A DNA stretch of 64,000 nt from Pseudocercospora fijiensis CIRAD86 (lineage: Eukaryota; Ascomycota; Dothideomycetes; Mycosphaerellales; Mycosphaerellaceae): positions 3,077,016-3,141,015 of the forward strand of contig NW_006921536.1 in NCBI RefSeq assembly GCF_000340215.1. Direction: 5' to 3'. Made by a program: the position numbers and the translations under genes. The notes beneath the pieces were generated by a model that worked only from the letters and a program-made list of their open reading frames with translations, ran no database searches and was not told the DNA's origin. Each line of letters opens with the position of its first letter. Positions within the stretch are counted from its first letter, which is position 1. Shown one piece after another: positions 22,379-30,393 of this stretch.

Positions 22379-22403
22379 GATTATATGCTTATTAATTTTC
22401 TAG

Positions 22404-23008
22404 GTCCTACCGATATACCCTCGTCGCCTAAACGCGTAGATAAATATCTTTAGAGGCTAAAGGGTAAGGGTAAAGCAAGCTAAGTATAGGGAGACCGTAG
22501 CGAGAACGAGATATCGGAAGAGTAAGGCTCTCCGTAGTATATACGAAGGAAGGGGGTTCCTCGGAAAATAGTACCGAAAAACAAGAAGGCTATAGGTAGA
22601 TAGGAGAAGGCTAAAAAGAGTAGGCGGACGAAGACTATCGCGAAGAAAAGTTATCTTTCTATTAAAAGAAAGGGAACAAGGCAGGACTCGACGATAAAGA
22701 AGCGGCGCTTTAAACTAGGTACTATTGCCCTTCGCTAGATCCGGCTTTTCTAAAACAAAAGAGGGACCGAGCTTTTAATCCCTAAGACTCCCTTCTAGCG
22801 ACTCGTCCGAGAAATTACATTAGATTTTCGGTCTAGTATGCGATTTACGGCTAAGGCGATTGGTGCTTTTTAGGAAGCTACGGAGGCATTTCTCGTAACC
22901 GAGCTTAAGCTTTCAAACCTCCTTACTATCTATACGAAGCGGGTTACTCTTTAAAATAAAGATATGCAGCTTCTAGCTAAAATTCGGCGTCGGTTTATAG
23001 CGGATTAG
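22404..23008 (+). pseudogene. Histone H3-like protein 1 with long basic tail (transposon cargo)
   Basis: One frame of about 200 codons with stops only as TAG/TAA. The first about 99 codons are a Lys/Arg-rich tail (RRKGVPRKIVPKNKKAIGR; SRRTKTIAKKSYLSIKRKG). From 22703 the histone fold aligns without gaps to canonical H3 except in the alphaN linker. It reads RRFKLGTIALR, then TELLIPKTPF, stop (Gln in H3), RLVREITLDFRSSMRFTAKA, IGAF, stop, EATEAFLVTELKLSNLLTIY, TKRVTL, NKDMQLLAKIRRRF. Loop 1 has canonical H3 length, not the longer CENP-A loop. Two residues are extra between alphaN and alpha1. The end TAG after FIAD lies where H3 normally stops. A GCCGGC unit pair follows in the 3' region (about 23066-23088). 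Role unknown; an element-encoded nucleosome component is the plain reading. Confidence 0.82.
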
Positions 23009-23119
23009 TTGGAAATTGTATTTAGTCGTTAGATTAACCTAGGAGGAGGCCCATTTTCGTATCCTTTTGCCGGCTATAGGTACCGGCCACATTTCTGATT
23101 TTATCTCCGCGCCGTCCCT

Positions 23120-23500
23120 AAATCTAAGGTACGAAGTAGAAACCTAGCGCTCTATATTCACCCGGCTCTTATAGAGACGAGCTACATTTAGATTAGTTTC
23201 TTCGCATATCGCGACCTAGCGGGTAGTAAGCGAAAGGGCGATAGAACGTTTATAATACGTCTCTATTGAGACCTAAAACACAAAGGTCCTAAGGAGCCCT
23301 AGCATCCTAACTATAAGGAGATTCTTTAGCATTAGCACTTTGATCCTCTATACTACGAGGCAGATAGCAAGCCTACGAGAGAGAAACTTTAACGAGAAAT
23401 TCTCTATAATGCGTAGCGCTATTGCATAGCTACAGATACGTACTAAGTCCGGCAACTCGAAGAAGAATTAAGATAGCGTATTAGCGACCGAGGAGGAGAT
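23120..23500 (+). pseudogene. Unknown coding-like stretch in the hAT-type element
   Basis: A single frame runs with stops almost only as TAG/TAA (one TGA). It reads, for example, KSKVRSRNLALYIHPALIET, ISFFAYRDLAGSKRKGDRTF and HFDPLYYEADSKPTRE, then continues into the duplicated segment (REILYNA, RYCIATDTY). It may be a further exon of the H3-like gene 1 transcript, a separate gene, or its remains. A GTATCC...GCCGGC...CTGATTTTAT intron-like stretch precedes it (about 23056-23119). No family recognised. Confidence 0.45.
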
Positions 23501-24113
23501 CGATAGTATACTAGTAGAGTCGAGGTCTTATAAGCGAAGCACAAGATAATATAGGCTCTTAGTCGTATAGAGTAACGTACTATATAAATAACTAGGCGTG
23601 CTACTCTTATTCACTTACGACCTATATCCTAGGATGCTCTTATCGTACTTTTTATACTCTTTTCTAATACCTTACCTATAATCGCTCCGCGACAACCGAG
23701 TAAATATAAGCTATAGGATTTCCGCTCGGTACCTTAGCCTTCGAGATACGGCGGAGTTGATTCTCTATAATACGTAGCGCTATTGCATAGCTATAGATGC
23801 GCACTAAGTCCGGCAACTCGAAGAAGATTTAAGATAGCGACCGAGCAGGAGAATAACAGTATATTAGTAGAGTCGAGGTCTTATAAGCGAAGCACGAGAT
23901 AATATAGGCTCTTAGTCGTATAGAGTAACGTACTATATAAATAACTAGGCGTGCTACTCTTATTCACTTACGACCTATATCCTAGGATACTCTTCTCGTA
24001 CTTTTTATACTCTTTTCTAATACCTTACCTGTAAGCGCTCCGCGACAACCGAGTGAATATAAGCTATAGGGTTTCCGCTCGGTACCTTAGCCTCCGAGAT
24101 AGGGCGGAGTTGA
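23400..24113 (+). repeat. Tandem duplication of about 0.36 kb
   Basis: Copy 1 is 23400-23760 and copy 2 23761-24113. Both start TTCTCTATAATxCGTAGCGC and end CGGAGTTGA. They differ by scattered transitions (ATGCG/ATACG, CAGATAC/TAGATGC) and one small indel after GATAGCG. The differing transitions show that the copies were mutated after or during duplication. Confidence 0.85.
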
Positions 24114-24119
24114 ATTTAG

Positions 24120-24400
24120 AGCGATAGCCGGCACTCGTAGCCGGCACTCGTAGCCGGCATATAGAGACGGTAGTAGGCCTTTTCCTGCTAAATGACTAGC
24201 TTGTTTAGTATAGCCTACCTGATATTTCTTATATTTACTAGCAATAGGCCTAGGTTACTTATAAGATTACTATAGCTAGTAAAGGCATTACTAAAGAATA
24301 TCTATACTATAGTAGGATACTATTATTACGCCGGCTATTCATTAAAAGGAGGCTTTCGCCTATTACTATGCCGGCTATATATGCCGGCTATATTTCAAAG
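24120..24400 (+). repeat. GCCGGC arrays between cargo genes
   Basis: Three units of TAGCCGGCACTCG at about 24125-24163 and two of ATGCCGGCTATAT at about 24369-24394, with an isolated ACGCCGGCTATTC near 24340. They lie in non-coding DNA between the tandem duplication and the second H3-like gene. Confidence 0.75.
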
Positions 24401-24689
24401 TCTGCCGTACCTGCCTTTTTTAGCCGTGCCTGCCTTTTTTAGCCGTACCTACCTTCTTTCCTTGCTCTAACGTTACTATAATGTAGGCTTGCGCGAAGCT
24501 TACTCTGTTGCCTAGCGATACCGCGATACTACCGCTATATTCAACCTTCGCATCGATACCTATACCTCTACGCTCTACATCTACTACCTCCGTAATACCC
24601 TTACTCCGCGCGCGCCTTCGTATACCTTCGTAACGCACTTTTTTCCTCAATTCGACGACTTTTATAATAGCGAGTCTACTTAACTAAGT

Positions 24690-25366
24690 TACGACGCCTC
24701 GTAAGAAGGGACCTAGTGCTTCTACGGGTCGCAATAAGATCGGAAATAATAGAACGAGCATAGTACATTAACGTAAGATAGCTGCTGCTGCTACCGCTAG
24801 CTCCGGTGCTAGAAAGGGCGTCGCGAGCAAGGCTCCGCGTAAGACAACGGCGGGTAAGGCTCCGCGCAAGACAACGGCGGGCAAGGCTCTACGCAAGACG
24901 ACAACTAGCGCTTCTACTACTAGTAGCAATCGTACGAAGCGTCGATAGCGCCTAGGAAGTAAGTCCTATTTATAGCCGGTAGCGTAGCCGGCAGCGTAGC
25001 CGGCAGCGTAGCCGGCATTCTTACTGTCTTTTTACTAATCCTTCTTTAGCCGTAGCCCTCCGTAAGATTCGGCAGTATTAGAAGAGTTCTAAGCTCCTAA
25101 TCCGCAAAACTCCTTTCTAACGACTTATTCGCGAAATTGCCTAGGATTACAGAATAGACCTTCGCTTCTAAGCCTCCGCGATAGGCGCCCTTTAAGAGGC
25201 TATAGAAGCCTACCTAGTTCGTATCTTCGAATGTATGTTTCTCTTCTACCTCTTTTCGGACTATGCTAATACTATTTTAGCGGTCAACCTTATAGCTATC
25301 TACGCGAAGCGTATAACGATTATAGACAAGGATTTTAAAGCACTCGATCAGATTCTAAAAGGCTAG
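24690..25366 (+). pseudogene. Histone H3-like protein 2 with triplicated tail motif (transposon cargo)
   Basis: Three exons: about 24690-24958, 25050-25232 and 25281-25366. Exon 1 encodes a basic tail of about 90 residues with ARKGVASKAPRKTT followed by AGKAPRKTT and AGKALRKTT, a tandem repeat of the H3 tail segment around K14-K18, then the R-rich lead into the fold. Intron 24959-25049 (GTAAGT ... TTTACTAAT ... CTTTAG) splits the GTVALRKIRQY block exactly, as H3 requires. Exon 2 has SSKLLIRKTPF, stop, RLIREIA, stop, DYRIDLRF, IGAL, stop, EAIEAYLVRIFE. Intron 25233-25280 (GTATGT...TTTTAG) restores FESVNLIAIYAKRITIIDKD, continuing KALDQILKG before TAG. All stops fall at H3 Gln positions (CAG to TAG). 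The loop-1 length is that of canonical H3. The start codon is not visible; the 5' limit is an estimate. Confidence 0.88.
24959..25049 (+). other. Intron with GCCGGC array (H3-like gene 2, intron 1)
   Basis: 91-bp intron interrupting the conserved GTVALR block of the H3 fold. It holds four tandem units of about 12 bp (TAGCCGGCAGCG) at about 24975-25018, then a pyrimidine stretch, branch TTACTAAT and CTTTAG. Confidence 0.85.
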
Positions 25367-25587
25367 AATGTCTATATTCGAGATAGTACTAGATAGGATA
25401 GATGTACTAGTAGGAAGGATATTCGTAGTGTCGTCTACAAGCTTTTCTATATACGAAATGAGCCGCTATTATACGGCGCTGTATACCGCGCTCTAAATAC
25501 TCTCTAAGCATATATATATAGTACAGTATACTTTATTGGCCGTACGGAATAGAAGTCTCCCAAAATCCCGTTAGTACTAAGGAGTAA

Positions 25588-25648
25588 AAAGGCCGGCTAC
25601 GCTACCGGCTACGCTGCCGGCTACGCTGCTAGCTACGCTGCTAGGTTT
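25588..25648. repeat. GCCGGC array, right part of the hAT-type element
   Basis: Units of the form CCGGCTACGCTG, four to five in a row, preceded by TAGTACTAAGGAGTAAAAA. A near copy of that leader plus two units occurs at about 26433-26482, so the pair may be an internal duplication flanking the minus-strand cargo gene. Confidence 0.78.
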
Positions 25649-25690
25649 TTTAAAGAACTAAAAGAAGATAGACATTCCGGTTAATTTATA

Positions 25691-26230
25691 TTAGTTTAGA
25701 TTTTTATAAAAAGAAAATAGGGAAAAATAAGGAAGGTTGAAGAGCCTAATAGTTATAGTTATAGGCACTATCCCTGTTTTCTAGAGCATATTATATACCT
25801 GCCTTCGCAACTCTACCTAATACTCCCTCTAAATATCCTTATACTCTACCTACTAGAAATTCAACTAGGTACCTAGACCTATAGCTACCTCTATATCTTT
25901 TACTATCTTCTATAGGTTGAAGGCCTCTTCTATAGCAGCCTCTACCTCCTTATATAATACGAAGTTACTACCTGCCCTACCCTTTATATCTCCTAAATAA
26001 CTAAGAGTTCTAAGGAACGAACTAGCATTCGGCCTTAGTATAGCGAGTAACTAGTAGAACGTTCTATAGAGCTGCCTTATAGCTCTTTTATATACTGTAC
26101 CGATACCGAGGGAGGAGCTATCCTAGTACTTAATGTTATCGAATAGTTCGGTAGGAAAGTGTATAAACTTCTTAAGGAGGAGGACTTCTAAGGAAATCGA
26201 TGAGTTCTACCTAGATCTAGATAAAGACAT
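25691..26230 (-). pseudogene. Unknown cargo gene 2 of the hAT-type element
   Basis: From ATG at 26230 to TAA at 25691 the minus strand reads 179 codons in one frame, broken only by TAG codons, so it is a RIP-mutated but otherwise length-intact gene. Segments include LEVLLLKKFIHFPTELFDNI, GIGTVYKRAIRQLYRTFY, LGDIKGRAGSNFVLYKEVEA and AIEEAFNL. It looks helical and mixed-charge, without membrane segments or zinc motifs. No family recognised. It is the only cargo gene read opposite to the transposase. GCCGGC arrays lie on both sides. Confidence 0.6.
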
Positions 26231-26638
26231 TCTACTAAGCAGTTAGGGAATTGAACCGTAAACGAAAGGATGAAATTTATACCTAAGGAGTGCAGTTTCC
26301 GAACTAAACTATAATGCCTTATATATATATATGCTTTTGATTAGTTAGTGCCCTTAGCTGATTGTCTATAGATTTAAGGTTATATAAGTACCTTTATACA
26401 ACTACGTAGCCTAAGTAGGATTCGAAAATTCTATAAGTACTAAGGACTAAAAATGCCGGCTACGCTACCGGCTACACTGCTAAGTCTTATAAAGGGCTTG
26501 CTTGAAGCTACGTATACATTCGTACACTTCTTAAAAACCGATAAATTATATAGTTCGAACCAGCTACTTATGTGGTTGCTTAGCAAACCAACCTAAACCA
26601 AACTAGAGTTTCGGCTTAGCAAACCAAACCAAACCAAC

Positions 26639-26658
26639 CCGAACCACTGCGGGGTCTA
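26639..26658 (-). repeat. Right terminal inverted repeat of the hAT-type element
   Basis: Exact inverse of 16725-16744, preceded by repeated AAACCAAACC words that mirror the GGTTTGG words at the left end. Confidence 0.88.
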
Positions 26659-26666
26659 AGTATAAC
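26659..26666. repeat. 8-bp target site duplication, right (AGTATAAC)
   Basis: Identical to 16717-16724. The sequence after it (26667 to about 26760) still looks RIP-mutated and is probably the outer 5' flank of the MULE relic; host-like DNA starts by about 26800. Confidence 0.85.
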
Positions 26667-26759
26667 CGAGAAGGTTAATACGGTACTAGAATAGGAAAAG
26701 CACCGTCGATTACTAGGCAAACTATACTAAGTCAGTGGATAACGCCCTCCGGAAGTAAA

Positions 26760-28424
26760 CCACTGTTGCAAACAGTGGTACGCTAAATTTCCTGACATAC
26801 AAGAATACCTCATGGTAGACTTGTAGCTTATGACTCGCCGAGATTGCTTATTGGTGTATATGATGGAGGTCCGTCTCAGGTCGGCCACAGCCCTGCTGTC
26901 CACGCGAGTTGTCCGTTTGCGATCTCTCTCCGGCAGAAGCGAATCCCGAAAACAATAGTGCGTACAAATTCTTCACACAATTGTGCGTTCAAAATTAGAA
27001 CTCTGCTCCTGCTCCCACGAGTCATCAGGGCCGAGAAGGAGTTGTTGTGATGTTTCGCCACAGCCACAGCTCGAATGGAGGATTGAGGTTGCTTCTCAGC
27101 TGAAGCCCTCACCGGTCTTTCGCCGCGGAGATGGCGGCAACGGTCATCATATGAATGTCACTGCCGACACAACCTGCGGATGTCGCACGTTTGCAAATCA
27201 TGATCCCTCGACGTCTCGTTTTCCGATAGAACCGCAGCTGTTGCTGTCGTTCTTGCGTAGACAGAGCTTGTTTGCGGCAGCAATCTCCCAGGCCTGGACC
27301 CAAGGCCTGAAGCGCCACATTTATGCGACTCAATATGCGAGTGTTTTCGTGAACTCCTGAGCTCATCTCTGCTCAGTGCTCACGAATGCTGTTGGAGAAA
27401 GACCGGCACAGCATCGAGCGCGAACGTCGGTTCAAGCTTCTCAGCAGGAAGAATTGCTCCGAACGGCGAACGCGCAGTGGAATACATGATCCTTTCAATA
27501 GTGTGGTAAAGTGCTGACGTGCGTGCATGCTGCATGTTGGCCTGCTCCATGTCGTGCAGTCGTAGAGGATCTTGGATCTTCGGAGAATTAAAATAGATGC
27601 ACCTCAGCAGCCATGCGCGCTTCCAAGGCAAGAAGTGTCAAGAAGTGGATTGTCAGCACGAGAGGGCCTGACGAGCTGCATCATGCATAACGCAATGAGA
27701 AGTCACCCTCCCGATGGCTGACCACCCTGCTTCAATAATACAACTTCGACATAAATCGCCAAGGAAGGACCCTCTGCTGCATCACGCCGCGATGGCCGTG
27801 TCTTCAGCAGGATGTTCCGCGAAGTTGGCGAAGGGCTCCGTTTTTCCCATCAGAAGAGTTTCCTGTCAAATGCTCCCATGGCACGGCAAGTAGATCTCAC
27901 GTGCGCCATCTAGAGAGCCAGGTATAGCAGCACGTTCGGACACAGGTGCGATCTCTGACTGTATCGCCGGCCATCTCGTAGCGTGTGCAGTCCGCGTTCT
28001 TGTGTGGTGGCAGGTGTACGTCCAGTTTCACTCAGTCCGGGCTCCCAGGTGTCAAGGTGTTTGGTGTTTCGTCTGCGCCCTTTCTTGCAGCACGAGTTGA
28101 GTGTGTTCCTGGAGAATCAGCGCAGAAGAAAGGACATGAAGATGGGGAAAGCAGTGGATATATGCTCTAGTGGAGAGCGGTAATGAGCAAATATCAGACT
28201 CTGGTTTTCCTTGGTGGTCTCGGCGATGATTGGTCAGTCGTGGAAATGGGACGTGATGAGACGCGGCGGGCGAGGGAGAAGCTCGAAACGTCCGCGTCGC
28301 TGGGCCTCCAAAACGGCGACCGCCATCACCAACACCAACACACACCACCCTTTGCACACTCTCATCGCTGTACATACTATACAGAACGTCGCAAAGATCA
28401 CGGAATCACGAAATCGCAATCGCA
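26760..28424. other. Intergenic region upstream of the mitochondrial SSB gene
   Basis: Host-like composition. Open frames of 60-125 codons overlap on both strands (26844-27631, 27983-28375) without domains, conserved ends or convincing introns, so I call none. The last 80 bases are the likely 5' leader of the SSB gene. A perfect-stem palindrome CCACTGTTGCAAACAGTGG lies at about 26760-26778, close to the repeat border. Confidence 0.5.
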
Positions 28425-29062
28425 ATGCAGGCTCTCCGCTTCCAAGTGCCACGCGCAGCCCGCGCATTCTCCACCACCCCTGCCCGACCACTTGCGAAGA
28501 TGCAGCTCATCGGCCGTTTGGCTGACCAGCCTGAGCTCGTTGATACATCCACTGGACGTCAGCTCGTCAAGTACGCGCTGGGCGTAAACAAGGGTCCAAG
28601 AGATGAAAACGGAGTTCAAGGCGTGAGCTGGTTCAAGGTCGCAAGCTTTCTCGACGACGGACCACAGAGAGATCTCCTGCTCAGTCTGCCGAAAGGGTCA
28701 GTCTATCACTACACGAATGAGGCAGAAGCTGTATAGGATGCGCTAGCACAATCGCCGTGCTTCGCGCGTTCCAAACTGCTTGATCGCTGCTCTGGAGAAG
28801 AGATATAGAAATCAACAGCACTAACAGAAGCGTGCAGAACACAACTCTTCGTTGAGGCAGAGGCGAGGATGGACACTTACGAGGTCGAAGGCCAGAAGCG
28901 CACTTCTCTCAATCTGCTTCAGCGTATGCCAGGCATCTGTCTAGGTCCGAATTGAAGATGACCCGCTAACAAAGTTCAGGCTCCTTCGAGGCACTCCAGC
29001 GACCACGTCAAGTGCAAGAGGAAGATGCCAACACAGCCCAGCAGGCCGCTGCCGGCCAATAG
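28425..29062 (+). CDS. Mitochondrial single-stranded DNA-binding protein (Rim1-like)
   Basis: 146-residue OB-fold protein that coats single-stranded mitochondrial DNA during replication. Exons are 28425-28696, 28838-28923 and 28980-29062. Intron 1 (28697-28837, GTCAGT...GTGCAG) joins LLSLPKG to TQLFVEAEARMDTYE; intron 2 (28924-28979, GTATGC...CGCTAAC...TTCAG) joins SLNLLQ to RSFEALQR. The total of 441 nt is in frame. The N-terminus is a mitochondrial presequence (FQVPRAARAFSTTPARP). The OB core includes QLIGRLADQPELVDTSTGRQ, KYALGVNK and VSWFKVASF. The Gln/Ala-rich tail (ANTAQQAAAGQ) is typical of fungal members. The donor GTCAGT is slightly unusual. Yeast homologue RIM1. Confidence 0.92.
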
Positions 29063-29454
29063 GTGAATCATGCCGCTTGAAGTTGGCACACTGTGTATGA
29101 CGAAGTCGATTTGGTAGAATACCCACGGTCCTGGAACGGATAGCAAAGAGTAGGCGCGAGCTTGAATGTATTATGTTTTGCCAAAAGAGCAAGAATTAGC
29201 CCGGATGGATGTGTATCTCATATGTAAATGGAGAATGCGAACGCTCTCAACTCTTGCAAGAGTGATGATTGCTAGTGCATACTAATATCTGAGAAGTATC
29301 TCTATTACCACTTTACTTTACGAGTCTGGTAACGGAAATCGCACCGGCTGACTTTGAACATCCGTATAGCAGAGCTCATCGGGACCTTCAAAGCGCCGAA
29401 CATTTCGACAAGAATCGCGCCTACCACAATTTCTCTCCTGGATGAAGAGTTCGA
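29063..29454. other. Convergent 3' region between SSB and membrane-protein genes
   Basis: Downstream DNA of two converging genes. Nothing recognised. Confidence 0.6.
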
Positions 29455-30393
29455 TCAAAGTGCATTCCCAAGCGGAGAGTCCTCATCGTCATCGTCATCG
29501 TCATCCTCATCATTCTCGTCCTCGTCCTCGTCCTCCTCCCCCCTCGCACCCTCATCAACACAAACATTTCCAAACCCCTCACACTCCTCCCCCACACACC
29601 CAACCTCTCTACACTCCCACCTGTCAAAAAAACTCGCACAAGCAAAAGTCTCCTCCCCAAAAGCATAAGCAAAAGTCCAAGCCCTCCAAACCAACCCGTC
29701 AAACTTGGCCGTCGCATTTCCAATCCTCATCATCGACAACCCATGACATTTCGGCATCGACTGCGCCCCCCCATCCACATAATCCCCACACTGCAAATTT
29801 CTCGAATCCGCAATGTCAAGGCGAAGACATTCATGGTCACGCTGGTTCCTGTATAAAGAAAATGTGATCAGGATGGCCGTGATGCTGAGCAGGAGGATCG
29901 GAATGATATATGTCAACCAGTAGCGGAGCGGTTGGGCTTGTTGTGGGGAGCGAAGGATGTGATGAGTTGCAGCAATTCGGCGGGGATCGGGAGGGTTTGG
30001 ATTGCTGGGATCTTCGATTCTACGGCACTTGATGACTTGCTCGTACGTGGATTTTGGTCTTTGCTCCTGGGGCCGCAGTTCGCGAGGGATATCGGAGACG
30101 GTGGGAAGATTTTGGATTGGTGCTGGGTGCGAGGCATAGCTGTTTGGCGCCGGATCGTGCGTGTCTTCTGGAGGCGAATCTGGAATTTGCGAGTCGTTTG
30201 CATCGTGGAGTGGCTAGATGTATGTTCGTGTTAGCGGGTTTAGGGGTTACCCAGGCTGGAACAGCGACATGCGCATGCTCGATGCCTTCGGACGGTGGAA
30301 AATGCGACGGCTCACCTTGCGGTCCAGCGAAAGCGATCTTTCGCGTCGCTTCAGCGGCCGAAGAGGCAGTGCTGAGCCTCGTCCTCGACCCAT
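29455..30393 (-). CDS. Hypothetical single-pass membrane protein with acidic tail
   Basis: Exon 1 is 30316-30393 (26 codons starting MGRGRGSALPLRP). The intron 30214-30315 (GTGAGC ... GCTAAC ... CATCTAG) is followed by exon 2 at 29455-30213; the product is 278 residues. After a Pro/Ser-rich region of about 115 residues there is one membrane segment (YIIPILLLSITAILITFSLY). It is followed by a Cys-containing domain (CLRLDIADSRNLQCGDYVDG, later CASFFDRWECREVGCVGEEC) of about 90 residues with some eight Cys. The end is a Glu/Asp-rich tail of about 30 residues encoded by a TCATCG/TCGTCC microsatellite on the plus strand. No signal peptide; the N-terminus has a basic patch (KRRERSLSLDRK). I do not recognise a family; the Cys pattern suggests a disulfide-bonded domain on the non-cytosolic side. 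Confidence 0.65.
29478..29545. repeat. Trinucleotide-type microsatellite in coding DNA
   Basis: Runs of TCATCG, TCATCC and TCGTCC on the plus strand encode the Asp/Glu tail of the membrane protein on the minus strand; it is likely length-variable between strains. Confidence 0.75.

Larger units (their letters stand above)
16725..26658 (+). mobile_element. 9.9-kb hAT-type element carrying histone H3-like genes
   Basis: Both ends share the inverted repeat TAGACCCCGCAGTGGTTCGG (16725-16744; inverse at 26639-26658). They are flanked by an identical 8-bp target duplication AGTATAAC (16717-16724 and 26659-26666); 8 bp is the hAT superfamily hallmark. Inside, in order: subterminal repeats; an unknown intron-containing gene; the hAT transposase; a histone H3-like gene; an unknown coding-like stretch with a 0.36-kb tandem duplication; a second histone H3-like gene; and an unknown gene on the minus strand. 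All frames are interrupted almost only by TAG/TAA, consistent with RIP of ancestral Gln/Trp codons. Introns are inferred to be real because each restores frame and domain continuity. Short GCCGGC arrays recur throughout. The size is well above a simple hAT (3-5 kb), so extra genes are cargo or the product of an unusual lineage. Confidence 0.85.

Noticed and set aside
24420..24650. 76-codon minus-strand frame.
   Set aside because: It lies in the 5' region of H3-like gene 2, has no relatives I recognise and is best seen as antisense.
17632..25018. Spaced palindromic arrays as CRISPR-like repeats.
   Set aside because: Eukaryotic transposon context, units in direct contact or with tiny spacers, and location inside spliced introns; no Cas-like genes.
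22404..25366. Calling the H3-like cargo a centromeric histone (CENP-A).
   Set aside because: Long basic tails invite it, but both proteins have loop 1 of canonical H3 length, and one keeps the canonical tail motif. Only a phylogeny could decide.
16725..26658. A Starship-type giant element.
   Set aside because: No tyrosine recombinase (captain) gene is visible; 8-bp target duplication, inverted repeats and a hAT transposase explain the unit.
13150..26760. Terminal inverted repeats and target duplication for the MULE relic.
   Set aside because: I compared both presumed ends and found no convincing inverted match, so its borders are given only approximately.
26844..27631. Several 70-125-codon frames on both strands as genes.
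   Set aside because: They overlap each other antisense, lack domains and splice logic, and look like chance frames in GC-rich intergenic DNA.
29442..29867. His/Pro-rich 141-codon plus-strand frame.
   Set aside because: Antisense shadow of the acidic tail microsatellite of the membrane-protein gene.
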